Positions 1 through 8,290 of a stretch of 26,383 nt of DNA are shown piece by piece. Source of the DNA: JAFDCJ01 sp049669725. Its GTDB lineage: Bacteria; Desulfobacterota; Desulfobacteria; Desulfobacterales; JAFDCJ01. The first letter of the stretch is position 1; the number at the start of each line of letters is the position of its first letter. The stretch is from the NCBI GenBank assembly GCA_049669725.1, contig JBATKU010000730.1:1-26383 (forward strand), given 5' to 3'. The translations under genes were made by a program, and so were the position numbers. Below the pieces are notes generated by a model. It ran no database searches. It was not told where the DNA came from and saw only the letters and a program-made list of their open reading frames with translations.

Positions 1-1409
1 AATATGTGCGTAGCACTACCCAAAAAGAGCTCCGCTGCTTCACCTTCGGTCTCGGAAAGTGTGGGGTGGGGATGAATGCTTAAAGCCATGTCTTCGGCCA
101 ATGCCCCCATTTCTATGGCCAGCACACCCTCTGAGATCAATCCCTCCGTATCACGACCCGTAATGCCCACCCCGAGAATCCGACCGCTGGCCGGATCAAC
201 GATTATTTTGGTTAAACCTTCCGGAGCACCCATGGTGGTTGCCCGGCCTGAAAATTTCCACGGAAATCGCTGTACTGTTACCGATCGTCTCTCCCTGCTT
301 GCCTGCTCTTCGGTCATACCACACCACGCAATCTGGGGATCGGTATAAACTACTGCCGGAATGGCCCGGACATCAAAGGCTGACGGTTCACCCGCGATGA
401 CTTCTGCCGCCACCTTGCCTTCCCGGGTGGCTTTGTGGGCCAGCATCATACCTCCGACGACGTCTCCGACGGCGAAAAGTCGTTCGTCGGTGGTCCGCTG
501 CCGGTCATCCACGATGACAAATCCTTTTTCATCCACTTCAACTCCGGTGTTTTCCAGACCGATTTCGCTGGAAGCCGGCTTGCGGCCAATAGCTACCAGT
601 ACCCGGTCGAATGTCTGCTGCGGTTCGTCGATGTCACCTTCGAGGGTTACATCGACCCCGGTTTCATTTTCCGCCATTGAAACAACTTTGGTCTTGAGGT
701 TAATGCTGTCAAATATCTTATTCAGTTTGCGGTGCAGCGGCGCCACCAGATCCTGATCAACTCCGGCCAGCAGTCTGTCTTCTAGTTCCACCAGACTGAC
801 CCGGCTGCCCAGAGCCGCGTACACAGTTCCAAGCTCCAACCCTACATATCCGCCACCGAGAACGAGCAGCTTCTCGGGCACATCCGCCAGGGCCAGCGCG
901 CCGGTGGAACTCATTACCCGGCCGCCGACTTTAAAGGTGGTGCCCGGAAACGCTATGGGCCGGGAGCCCGTTGCCAGGATGGCATGACGAAATTTAATAT
1001 GACTGACGTCGGCGTCATGAATTCGCGCCGTATCAGAGCTTTCAAATTCCACCTGGCCTTTTATTAGCTGAACACCTCTACGGTTGTTCAAACTGATCAA
1101 GCCGTTGGCCATCTGGTCGATGACCTTTCCTTTCCAGGCCCGCAAGGCCTCCAGATCAATGCGCGGCTTATCGAAAGCCACTCCCATGGACCCGGCCTTG
1201 GCGGCATCGAAAATGAGTTCTGCAAGATAGAGAAAGGTTTTGGAAGGAATGCATCCTTTGTAGAGGCAAACGCCCCCGGGCCGCGCACCGGGGTCCACCA
1301 TGGTTACATCCAGACCCAGATCCGCCGCCCTGAAGGCCGCGGCGTACCCTCCCGGCCCGCTGCCGACCACAAGCAGCTCGGCTTCCTGGGTTAACTCGCC
1401 CATTACCAT
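1..1409 (-). CDS. lpdA: Dihydrolipoyl dehydrogenase (E3), 3' end cut by window edge
   Basis: Flavoprotein E3 of a 2-oxoacid dehydrogenase complex, which reoxidises the dihydrolipoyl arm of E2 and passes electrons to NAD+ in the cytoplasm. I translated it from the minus strand; the frame is open from the ATG at 1409 to base 1. The N-terminal FAD-binding motif GSGPGGYAAA (about residues 16-25) is followed by the redox-active disulfide motif GGVCLYKGCIPSK, giving Cys48 and Cys53. The central NAD-binding motif GGGYVGLELG and the C-terminal interface motif HPHPTLSET (His/Glu of the active site) are present. Only the last few residues should be missing. The start at 1409 is preceded by GGAGG at a 10-base spacing; ATG 1403 is possible. 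It is last in the E1alpha-E1beta-E2-E3 series, separated from E2 by 273 bases holding a repeat. Which complex it serves besides its neighbours cannot be told. Confidence 0.93.
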   Translation of the reverse strand, partial: MVMGELTQEAELLVVGSGPGGYAAAFRAADLGLDVTMVDPGARPGGVCLYKGCIPSKTFLYLAELIFDAAKAGSMGVAFDKPRIDLEALRAWKGKVIDQMANGLISLNNRRGVQLIKGQVEFESSDTARIHDADVSHIKFRHAILATGSRPIAFPGTTFKVGGRVMSSTGALALADVPEKLLVLGGGYVGLELGTVYAALGSRVSLVELEDRLLAGVDQDLVAPLHRKLNKIFDSINLKTKVVSMAENETGVDVTLEGDIDEPQQTFDRVLVAIGRKPASSEIGLENTGVEVDEKGFVIVDDRQRTTDERLFAVGDVVGGMMLAHKATREGKVAAEVIAGEPSAFDVRAIPAVVYTDPQIAWCGMTEEQASRERRSVTVQRFPWKFSGRATTMGAPEGLTKIIVDPASGRILGVGITGRDTEGLISEGVLAIEMGALAEDMALSIHPHPTLSETEGEAAELFLGSATHI

Positions 1410-1682
1410 GATTTAATTACCTCCAATACTATTTTTATAAAATAAGCTGATAATCAAGTAGGGTAAAATGATGCTTTTACATAGTTAAAATCCGAAGTAC
1501 GAAATCCGAAACCCGAAACAATATCAAATTTTCAAAATTCAAAATAAGAAAAACCCTTTCCCAAAATTTAAAGCGTGATAAATGGCTTCATGCTGTTTAG
1601 AACATTTGGTCATTTAGTATTCGAATTTGTTTCGACCTGATTTCTAAGATCAGGCGATATTCGGGCTTCGAGTTTATCGTTT
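1410..1682. repeat. Intergenic element with TCCGAAAC-type words in inverted arms
   Basis: The gap between the E2 and E3 genes contains no ORF of note. At 1491-1518 the word (A)TCCGAAA/CCCGAAAC is repeated imperfectly three to four times. At 1616-1680 related words occur in the opposite orientation (TATTCGAATTTG, TTTCG, ATATTCGGGCTTCGAG). CGAAACAA at 1514-1521 is an exact reverse complement of TTGTTTCG at 1627-1634. Within the right arm, CCTGAT (1636-1641) can pair with ATCAGG (1649-1654). The hairpin lies just after the E2 stop codon but lacks a T-run, so I do not call it a terminator. The element belongs to the same class as the other short-word repeats in this window. Confidence 0.7.
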
Positions 1683-2972
1683 TTATATCATTGAAATAAG
1701 CAATTCATCCGGATCCTCCAGGGTATCGATAAGGATCCGGAGAAAGCGGATGGCATCAGCGCCATCCAGAACCCGATGGTCGATGCAAAGTGCAACCGGC
1801 ATCATTAAACGGGGGACAATCACGAAATTACCCTTTTCTTTTTCCCGGACCGCCGGTTGCATGCGCGCCTGGCCCACACCCAAAATGGCGACTTCCGGAA
1901 AATTAATAATCGGGGCAAAAAATCCACCGCCCATGGCCCCTGCGTTGGTGATCGTAAAGGTGCCGCCCTGCATTTCTTCCACCGTTGTTTTTCGTGCTCT
2001 GGTTCTTTGGACCAGATCGTTCAACTCGACTGCCAGTTCTTTGATGCTCTTGCGGTCCACGTCGCGGACCACCGGAACAATCAGGCCGCTGTCGGTGTTG
2101 ACCGCCACACCGATATTATAGTAGTGTTTAATGATGATCTCAGAATGGGTCGTGTCCAGGGTAGCATTAAAATTAGGATAGGTTTTCAGGGCCGTCGCAA
2201 TGGCCTTGAGCGCAAAAACCGTGAGTGTCAATTTGCCGCCGATACCTTCAATCTCGGCTTTGTGTTTCTGCCGAAAGGCTTCAAGTTTTGTGACGTCCAC
2301 CACATCCTGGCTGTTGACATGGGGTATTTGCGACCAGGCCAGAGACATCTGCTTGGCGGTCGCTCTGCGAATGGAACGAAACGGAACGCGTTCCACCGAA
2401 CCCCACTTCGCAAAATCCGGCAATTCGGTTTCTGCTGCCGCTGCCGGGCGAGCTTCAGCCGGCGGCCCGGGAGCAGCCAATGTGTCTTTTGGCCCACCTG
2501 ATCCTTGAGCTGAAAACGCACGCACATCTTCGGCTGTCACCAAACCCGCCGGTCCTGTCGGCGCGACCAGGTGCAGATCGACTTCCAGCTCTCGTGCCAG
2601 ACGCCGGGTGGCCGGTGACGCCGGAACCGGTCCTGTTTTAGTCTCGACCGGGGGTTGAGGTGCCGCTGTTTTGGCCTCGGCAGGAGGTGTCGGTTCTATG
2701 GTTTGCTTTTTCTCTTCAACTTCTTTAGCTTCCTCGCCACCGGAGAAAGTCATCATGACATCGCCGACATTGACGACATCTCCCGGTTTGACAAAAATTT
2801 CTTCCACACCGCCGGTATAAGGAGACGGTATTTCTACCGCGGCTTTGTCGGTTTCGACCTCCAGGATGATATCCCCCTCTTTTACTTCCTGGCCGACGCT
2901 AACCGGGACAGATAGAACCTCACCTTCATGGATACCTTCTCCCAGATCCGGCAGTTTAAACGAGCGGGACAT
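1683..2972 (-). CDS. pdhC: Dihydrolipoamide acyltransferase (E2) of a 2-oxoacid dehydrogenase complex
   Basis: Core subunit that moves the acyl group from E1 to CoA through a swinging lipoyl arm. The 429 residues show the standard E2 order. A single N-terminal lipoyl domain (about 1-78) has the lipoylation motif ETDKAA with Lys43. An Ala/Pro/Glu-rich linker follows (80-115). Next comes a peripheral-subunit-binding domain (about 117-153, SPATRRLAREL to TAEDVRAF), then a second linker. The catalytic acetyltransferase domain (about 190-429) ends with DHRVLDGADA, giving the catalytic His399 and Asp403. One lipoyl domain is at the low end for E2 proteins. The gene lies between E1beta and E3 on the same strand. 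The start at 2972 is preceded by AAAGGAGG. Substrate choice (pyruvate versus branched-chain oxoacids) is not decided by these motifs, so the symbol is provisional. Confidence 0.92.
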   Translation of the reverse strand: MSRSFKLPDLGEGIHEGEVLSVPVSVGQEVKEGDIILEVETDKAAVEIPSPYTGGVEEIFVKPGDVVNVGDVMMTFSGGEEAKEVEEKKQTIEPTPPAEAKTAAPQPPVETKTGPVPASPATRRLARELEVDLHLVAPTGPAGLVTAEDVRAFSAQGSGGPKDTLAAPGPPAEARPAAAAETELPDFAKWGSVERVPFRSIRRATAKQMSLAWSQIPHVNSQDVVDVTKLEAFRQKHKAEIEGIGGKLTLTVFALKAIATALKTYPNFNATLDTTHSEIIIKHYYNIGVAVNTDSGLIVPVVRDVDRKSIKELAVELNDLVQRTRARKTTVEEMQGGTFTITNAGAMGGGFFAPIINFPEVAILGVGQARMQPAVREKEKGNFVIVPRLMMPVALCIDHRVLDGADAIRFLRILIDTLEDPDELLISMI

Positions 2973-3006
2973 AATTCCTCCTTTTAAATGAATGACAATT
3001 GTCGAA

Positions 3007-3115
3007 TGTCTAATGACGAATTGTGGAGTCTCTTCGCTCCATTCATAGAATAGATGGAATTCCTTAATAATTCATTCAACATTCTAATATGCCATTCGTC
3101 ATTCGTCATTAGACA
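3007..3115. repeat. 15-base perfect inverted repeat, ATTCGTCATT word family
   Basis: Between the E1beta and E2 genes, TGTCTAATGACGAAT at 3007-3021 is the exact reverse complement of ATTCGTCATTAGACA at 3101-3115. An extra ATTCGTC copy sits directly before the right arm (3094-3100). The loop of about 80 bases holds a smaller hairpin, GGAG (3025-3028) with CTCC (3037-3040). The right arm ends at the base next to the E1beta stop codon, and the last codons of E1beta repeat the word (TAGACATT). In the mRNA the two arms would form a long stem between two cistrons. It has no T-run. Confidence 0.8.
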
Positions 3116-4096
3116 CTAGACATTTATCACTTTATTGGCGGCCCTCAGAATACGCTGTGCATCCGGCAAATAGGCTTTTTCGCGGCTGAACAACGGCATG
3201 ATGATATCAAAGCCGGTCACTCGTTCAATCGGGACTTCCAGGTAATAAAACGCCTTTTCCATTAATCGGGTTATAATTTCAGCAGCGGGTCCGAAGCTGC
3301 GGGGCGCCTCATGAATAACCACCGCCCGGCCGGTTTTGAGAACGGATTGGATAAACAACTCATCATCCAGAGGGGAGATGGTCAGCAGATCAATAACTTC
3401 GGCCTCCACCCCTGATTTTTCTTTCAGCGCTGCAGCTGCCTCCAGGGTCGGGCGCATCATGGCACCATAAGATATCATGGTTAGATCCCTACCCTCGCGC
3501 ACGACCTTGGATTTTCCGATAGCCATGACTTCTTCTTTTTCAGGGACTTCCTCGCGAAAAGCGCGGTAACTTGCTTTGGGCTCATAAAAAATTACCGGGT
3601 CCGGGTCACGGATGGCAGCGACCAACAATGCCCGTGCATTTCGGGGACTCGATGGTATCACCATCTTCAGACCCGGGGTGTGGGCCCAATAAACTTCCCG
3701 GCTTTCGGAGTGGTGTTCGAGCGCCCTGACACCACCTCCGTATGGGGTTCGCATGACCATCGGCACGTTATATCGGCCCTGTGACCGCCAGCGCAGCCGG
3801 GCCGCATGATTTTCAATTTGGTGGAAATTTTGATAACTGAAACCCGAAAATTGAATTTCACAGACCGGCTTGAGACCATAGACCGCCATTCCGATGGCCA
3901 TGCCCGCGATCGCTGATTCCGCCAGGGGCGTATCCAGCACCCGATCTTCTCCGAACTGATCGATAAGCGCATCGGTTACCCGGAAAACGCCGCCATCTAC
4001 ACCCACGTCTTCCCCCATAACGATAACGCCGTCATCATTTTGCATTTCTTGCCGCAGTGCCAGATTGAGGGCCTGAACCATTGTCATTTTAGCCAT
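3116..4096 (-). CDS. pdhB: 2-oxoacid dehydrogenase E1 component, beta subunit
   Basis: Partner of the alpha subunit in the thiamine-diphosphate-dependent E1 heterotetramer, which decarboxylates the 2-oxoacid and acylates the lipoyl arm of E2. I chose ATG at 4096 (326 residues, usual family length). A strong GGAGGAGG stands 5-8 bases before it, whereas the longer reading from 4135 adds 13 unrelated residues. The N-terminal transketolase pyrimidine-binding region carries MGEDVG with the conserved Glu at about residue 29, and PLAESAIAGMAIGMA follows. The C-terminal transketolase domain includes VIHEAPRSFGPAAEI and ends at the repeat next to the stop codon. The start overlaps the stop codon of the alpha gene by 8 bases, a sign of coupled translation. 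Confidence 0.92.
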   Translation of the reverse strand: MAKMTMVQALNLALRQEMQNDDGVIVMGEDVGVDGGVFRVTDALIDQFGEDRVLDTPLAESAIAGMAIGMAVYGLKPVCEIQFSGFSYQNFHQIENHAARLRWRSQGRYNVPMVMRTPYGGGVRALEHHSESREVYWAHTPGLKMVIPSSPRNARALLVAAIRDPDPVIFYEPKASYRAFREEVPEKEEVMAIGKSKVVREGRDLTMISYGAMMRPTLEAAAALKEKSGVEAEVIDLLTISPLDDELFIQSVLKTGRAVVIHEAPRSFGPAAEIITRLMEKAFYYLEVPIERVTGFDIIMPLFSREKAYLPDAQRILRAANKVINV

Positions 4097-5195
4097 GATT
4101 TTCCTCCTCCCCCCTCTCAGCGAGTTCTCTGGCAAACGCCTCTTTCTGCTCTTTCAGGAAAGGCGGCATTTCAGCATAGGCGTGTTCGAACATGTCGATT
4201 GGATCTCCCAGCGTTTTCATTTGCTCTTCGGCGCGATCAATGGCTGACTGTATTTCTTCTGCTACTTCGGAATCCAGGCCGGCAATTTTATCTTCTGAAA
4301 TAACACCTTTATCAATTAGGTAATTCTGAAACCTTGTGATCGGATCCCTTTTTTTCCATAGCTCGACTTCTTCTTCGGTACGATATCGTTTGGGGTCATC
4401 TGCCGTGGTGTGAACCGCCATCCGGTAGGTCACACACTCGATCAAAGTCGGTCCGCCACCGGATCTCGCCCTGTCAATCGCCTCCCGGGCCGCAGCGTAT
4501 ACCGCTAAAATATCATTGCCATCCACCTGGATACCCGGCATGCCGTAAGCCAACGCCTTTTGGGCCAGTGTTTTGGAACGGGTCTGTTTCAAACGGGGAA
4601 AAGAAATCGCCCAATGGTTATTCTGGCAAACAAAGATTGCCGGCACCTGAAACACCCCGGCAAAATTAAGCCCTTCGTGAAAGTCGCCCTCCGAGGTCGC
4701 GCCATCCCCGAAAAAGGCCATGGCGACATTGTCGGTCTGGCGATATCTGGCTGCCCAACCCAGCCCCACCGCATGAATAATCTGGGACCCGACGGGCACA
4801 GATATGGGAAGGTTGTTGCTGCCCTCTGGTATGTCTACACCCTCTTTGAATCCATTATTGTAAAGAATTACACTTTCAAGCGATCGGCCCCTCCAAATTT
4901 CTGCAGCTGTTTCGCGGAAAGCCGGAACAAACCAGTCCGCAGGGCGAAGCACGGCAGCGGCCCCTAAATGAGCGGCTTCCTGGCCGCTGATCGGCGGAAA
5001 TGTCCCGATTCTACCCTGGCGTTGAAGGTTGAGCAATCTCTCATCAAATTTTCTGGCCAGGAGCATGGTGCGAAACAGCCTGAGCAGGAGTTCCTCGGGG
5101 ATATCCGGCTCAAGTGCCTTGTCCAACTCACCTTTTTCATTCAATATTGAAATATATTCGATTTTGTCAGGAATAGTTATTTCTTTCCTCGGCAT
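4089..5195 (-). CDS. pdhA: 2-oxoacid dehydrogenase E1 component, alpha subunit
   Basis: Catalytic TPP-binding alpha subunit of E1 and first gene of the operon. I chose ATG at 5195 (368 residues) because AAGGAG lies 8 bases upstream and residues from here on match the family. The longer frame up to 5318 adds a Cys-rich stretch with no family resemblance. The TPP/Mg motif runs from GDGATSEG (163-170) to NNHWAIS (192-198). The loop YRMAVHTTADDPKRYR (257-272) matches the substrate and TPP loop of pyruvate and branched-chain E1alpha proteins. Overall style resembles the PdhA of Gram-positive and deltaproteobacterial split-E1 complexes. Branched-chain oxoacid or acetoin dehydrogenase remain alternatives. 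Confidence 0.9.
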   Translation of the reverse strand: MPRKEITIPDKIEYISILNEKGELDKALEPDIPEELLLRLFRTMLLARKFDERLLNLQRQGRIGTFPPISGQEAAHLGAAAVLRPADWFVPAFRETAAEIWRGRSLESVILYNNGFKEGVDIPEGSNNLPISVPVGSQIIHAVGLGWAARYRQTDNVAMAFFGDGATSEGDFHEGLNFAGVFQVPAIFVCQNNHWAISFPRLKQTRSKTLAQKALAYGMPGIQVDGNDILAVYAAAREAIDRARSGGGPTLIECVTYRMAVHTTADDPKRYRTEEEVELWKKRDPITRFQNYLIDKGVISEDKIAGLDSEVAEEIQSAIDRAEEQMKTLGDPIDMFEHAYAEMPPFLKEQKEAFARELAERGEEENHG

Positions 5196-5658
5196 GCATA
5201 TAACTCCTTTTTGCAGACAGACATTGGGCGCACAAATGTTTCTTGCCGCACAAACTGCGTGCTCCGCATCCGGCTGCACTTTCAACGAAAAAAGTACTGA
5301 CGTCTTCTTGACCCGCAATTAATTATTTTCAGGTGATCCTAAACAAAAGCAATATGTTGCTATTTTCTGCTAAGTCAAGGTGAACACCGATAACCATCTG
5401 AAATCAATTTCAATTTGAGAGGATACCGAATAGAAATGAAGTGATCTGGCAGGGATATCAAAAATCTATAGGTTCAAAGTTGATTGGGACTAACGATGGC
5501 CTCACATTTCACCATGTGAAGAGTTACTAAATTGCATCTCTATTTTCATATTGCTTGATAAAATAAATATATAAAAACCTATCCCGTTTTGTTTTCGATC
5601 AATTAGGGCGTTACTTTCCTGGGGCACAAGTTAGTCATAGAAATATACTGCCAGCCAA
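5196..5658. other. Upstream region of the dehydrogenase operon, no gene seen
   Basis: This 463-base AT-rich stretch lies upstream of the operon and downstream of khpA. I see no convincing coding frame. The part nearest 5195 is the plausible leader of the E1alpha mRNA; a minus-strand frame runs through it to 5318 but shows no family match. It contains the candidate promoter listed separately. The rest (about 5400-5658) shows neither a clear terminator for khpA nor a repeat. Confidence 0.5.
5351..5378 (-). promoter_or_regulatory. Candidate sigma70-type promoter for the E1alpha-E3 operon
   Basis: On the minus strand TTGACT (5378-5373) and CATATT (5356-5351) are separated by 16 bases, about 155 bases before the E1alpha start. 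The -10 half is imperfect. It overlaps a small dyad, AGCAA-TATG-TTGCT, which could be an operator. Called by eye only. Confidence 0.3.
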
Positions 5659-5889
5659 TCATTCTACAATTTCCAATACGACACGCTTTCTTTCCTTGGC
5701 GGAGGCGGCCCCTAAAATTGTCCGCAGTGATCTGGCTGTGCGTCCCTGTTTTCCAATAATTTTGCCCAGATCGTCTTTGGCAACCTTCAGTTCCAGTACC
5801 GTCGACTGGCTACCCTCCAATGCCGTCACCATCACCTCTTCTGGCTTGTCTACCAGTGCCCGAGCAATACGTTCGATCAGTTCTTTCAT
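5659..5889 (-). CDS. khpA: KH-domain RNA-binding protein, KhpA family
   Basis: Small cytoplasmic RNA-binding protein of 76 residues. A single KH domain spans nearly the whole chain, with the RNA-contacting loop GKIIGKQGRTARSLR (about 42-56) containing the GxxG signature IGKQG. In characterised bacteria KhpA pairs with KhpB and binds many transcripts. AAGGAG precedes the ATG by 7 bases. The family is usually found between rpsP and rimM/trmD. Here neither neighbour is a ribosomal or tRNA-modification gene: the dehydrogenase operon lies on one side and acyl-CoA dehydrogenase on the other. The length is normal and the motif intact, so the gene looks functional. Confidence 0.88.
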   Translation of the reverse strand: MKELIERIARALVDKPEEVMVTALEGSQSTVLELKVAKDDLGKIIGKQGRTARSLRTILGAASAKERKRVVLEIVE

Positions 5890-6281
5890 TGCCTATCTCC
5901 TTGATGACCCCAGTAAGAACCGAATAAAACAAAGTGTGAGAGCTTCAATAATCTAATAAAAAGCACAGAAAGAGCTGTATATATTTTAGAATGGCACGAC
6001 CGTTAAGCTTAATTAAACCTGCCGGTGGATGATATTGATAGCATTAACTTTTTATTTTTAATTGTATCCGTTTCATTTGTAAATGGGGTAAACTATGTAT
6101 TTTATATAAAAAAATGCCGTAGGCAGCATATTTGCAAATTGATACGCTGATCTTAATCACCAACTATCCATCTGCCCGGTGGGGGGGTGCCTCCGGTTGG
6201 AGCGCCGCCTTGTATTTTCCGTCATTTGTTATATGTTCATACGGTTAACTCAGATTATAGTTTAAACAGGAGGAAACGACT
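5890..6281. other. Divergent intergenic region between khpA and the acyl-CoA dehydrogenase gene
   Basis: This 392-base gap separates divergent genes and should hold both promoters. It is AT-rich from about 5930 to 6120 and turns G-rich at 6178-6215, with a run of seven G at 6181-6187 flanked by CCGG on both sides. I found no confident -35/-10 pair. No ORF of interest is present. AGGAGG at 6269-6274 is the ribosome binding site of the following gene. Confidence 0.45.
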
Positions 6282-7427
6282 ATGGATTTTGGGATCCCGG
6301 CTGGTTTTACCGAAGATATTGATAAATTTGAGGCGTTTATCAAAACCGATATCGTTCCGGACTTACCCGATTGGAGTAGCAAACGGGAGTTACCCCGTAC
6401 TTTTTTCCATAATATGGGAAAGCACGGCTGGTATGGTTTGAGGTTTGACAACGGAAGCCTGATACGTGGGTCAGCCTTAAGAGAGTCAATAATTGCGGAA
6501 AAATTGGCCCGCATATCGCCTGGTGTCGCCATCGCCGCCCTGGCACATATTGATTTAGGGCTTATGGGTCTTTTCCTGTTCGGTTCAAACGATCTTCAGC
6601 AAAAGTACGGAGCTTCGGCGGTTGAAGGCAAGACGGTGATGTGCCTGGGAAACACTGAAAATATTGCCGGTAGCGATGTTGCCGGTATCGCTATGACCGC
6701 CGAAAAGAGCTATGGCGGCTGGAAACTGAACGGAACCAAAGCATATGTCACCAACGGATTGATTGCCGATTGGGGTGTGATTACCGCCGTTTCCGATCCC
6801 AGAGCTGAGAGAAAGAAACGGTTATCCATGTATCTGGTCGATTTAAATGCGGCCGGCATTCGCAAAAAAAAATTGAACAAGCAGGTGTGGATACCATCGG
6901 ATTTGACACGGTTAAGCTTTAGCGACGTCTTTGTCCCGGACAATCACCTCTTAGGCACCCGGGGTCGGGGTCTGCATCAGGTTCTGGAAGTCTTTACCAA
7001 CAGCCGGGTACCCATTACCGCCCTTACCCTGGGCAGCGCCGTCGGCGCGTTTGATCTCGCCGTTAAACATATGCAAAAGCGGAAAATTTTCGGGGAAAAC
7101 ATTCTGAGCTTTCAGGCAAAGGCTTTTGAAATATCTGATTTTTATGCAAAATTGGAATCTGCCCGTCTCATGCTGTATAAGGCATGCTGGCTTGTAGACC
7201 GGGAAGAAGATTTTCGGCAGGCAAGTTCGCTGGCAAAATATTTGAGCGTCGAGGTGGCCAGGGAAGTGACCCTCTGGGCGGCTGACATCTTCGGTGCCGC
7301 TTCCGTTATCCAGGAACACCCCATCCACAAATATCCCATGGATATCTGGGGATCATCACTGGGAGAAGGCACCCAGGATGTGCAAAAGTTAATCATATTT
7401 CGGGAAGTTATCAAACGTTATCACTAG
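6282..7427 (+). CDS. Acyl-CoA dehydrogenase family protein
   Basis: FAD-dependent enzyme that introduces a 2,3-double bond into acyl-CoA and passes electrons to an electron-transfer flavoprotein. At 381 residues it is the usual length. The N-terminal helical domain is followed by the beta-domain motif TENIAGSDVAGIAMTA (FAD and substrate contacts) and GWKLNGTKAYVTNG. The C-terminal helical domain ends in GEGTQDVQKLIIFREVI. Its Glu at about residue 362 sits where the catalytic base of the medium-chain enzymes lies (normally YEGT). The common Tyr before it is Gly here, and the N-terminus diverges, so the substrate is uncertain. AGGAGG precedes the ATG. The downstream membrane-protein gene starts six bases after the stop. 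Confidence 0.88.
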   Translation: MDFGIPAGFTEDIDKFEAFIKTDIVPDLPDWSSKRELPRTFFHNMGKHGWYGLRFDNGSLIRGSALRESIIAEKLARISPGVAIAALAHIDLGLMGLFLFGSNDLQQKYGASAVEGKTVMCLGNTENIAGSDVAGIAMTAEKSYGGWKLNGTKAYVTNGLIADWGVITAVSDPRAERKKRLSMYLVDLNAAGIRKKKLNKQVWIPSDLTRLSFSDVFVPDNHLLGTRGRGLHQVLEVFTNSRVPITALTLGSAVGAFDLAVKHMQKRKIFGENILSFQAKAFEISDFYAKLESARLMLYKACWLVDREEDFRQASSLAKYLSVEVAREVTLWAADIFGAASVIQEHPIHKYPMDIWGSSLGEGTQDVQKLIIFREVIKRYH

Positions 7428-7433
7428 AGTCAA

Positions 7434-8207
7434 ATGCCCGTGGTTAGTGGTCTTATGGAAAAAATTTTAAACAGGCTGTTCTCGCTGTGCAATAAAGGCC
7501 TGAAGAAACTGGCATATCTTATAAGGGAACGCCTGAATATGATAGAGGTAAAAATCCTGTTGCTCGGGCTTGTTCTGACGGCCCTGACCGGGATCTATTT
7601 TCTTTATCTTCTTTTCACAGACCCCGGCCTCTACAAGGTGCTGTCTTCAACCGCCATCATCCATATTATGGGGGGAAGGGCTTTGGGAATTGTCACCTGT
7701 CTTTCTGCAGGCATTTCCCTTTTTTATACCGTTTTATATAATTTCTTCCTTGAAGTCGTTATAGTTTTGATTGCATACGGCATTGTGGTCCTGGTGATGC
7801 GAAACATCATCCAGCCGAAGCTCTTTGACAGTGCTGTCCGGCAGGCGGAACTCACCGCCCAGAACCAGAAGACCAAGATAAAAAAGTACGGTTCTATCGG
7901 GCTTTTCCTGTTTGTCATGTTCCCCTTTTTCATGACAGGACCGGTGATAGGGGCCATCATCGGGTACTTGCTGAACTACAGGCCAATCAATAATTTTCTG
8001 ATCGTGTTCAGCGGAACCTTTGCCTCCATTATGATCTATGCCCATATCGGCAACAATATCATCGACTTTATCAACCAGTACATTCATATTGACGTACTGA
8101 AAAAATGGGGTGGGATCATCATCGTTGTGCTGATAGTATTCTTTTTGATCTACCACTTAAAAACCGTAACGGCCTTTCTTTATTATGATGACGATAACGA
8201 AGAATGA
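7434..8207 (+). CDS. Multi-pass membrane protein, small multidrug export (COG2426) family
   Basis: Integral inner-membrane protein with about five or six hydrophobic segments (roughly residues 40-61, 72-96, 104-123, 153-181, 187-206 and 225-241). The signature segment KYGSIGLFLFVMFPFFMTGP (151-170) followed by GAIIGYLL is typical of the putative small multi-drug export family, which is named by homology and whose substrates are poorly known. The tail is acidic (DDDNEE). The 5' end is uncertain: no good ribosome binding site precedes 7434. ATG at 7539, which begins directly before the first membrane segment and has AAGGGAA upstream, is a serious alternative. It probably shares a transcript with the acyl-CoA dehydrogenase, but no functional link is evident. 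Confidence 0.65.
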   Translation: MPVVSGLMEKILNRLFSLCNKGLKKLAYLIRERLNMIEVKILLLGLVLTALTGIYFLYLLFTDPGLYKVLSSTAIIHIMGGRALGIVTCLSAGISLFYTVLYNFFLEVVIVLIAYGIVVLVMRNIIQPKLFDSAVRQAELTAQNQKTKIKKYGSIGLFLFVMFPFFMTGPVIGAIIGYLLNYRPINNFLIVFSGTFASIMIYAHIGNNIIDFINQYIHIDVLKKWGGIIIVVLIVFFLIYHLKTVTAFLYYDDDNEE

Positions 8208-8290
8208 TGCTCACAGGCCCCGTCATCCGCAGCGGCGGGTGAGCAACTGGCCCAGAACAGATATTATATTTTGCATCCAACAGAATATAC

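Noticed and set aside
1636..1654. Hairpin after the E2 gene as a terminator
   Set aside because: The stem is only six base pairs, no T-run follows, and it lies inside a short-word repeat in the middle of the operon.
1857..2501. Long plus-strand open frame of 214 codons
   Set aside because: It is antisense to the well-supported E2 gene, has no recognisable domain and no ribosome binding site, and arises from the codon bias of the real gene.
5196..5318. 41-residue N-terminal extension of E1alpha with several cysteines
   Set aside because: No start signal precedes 5318, the residues do not resemble E1alpha proteins, and a good ribosome binding site supports the start at 5195.
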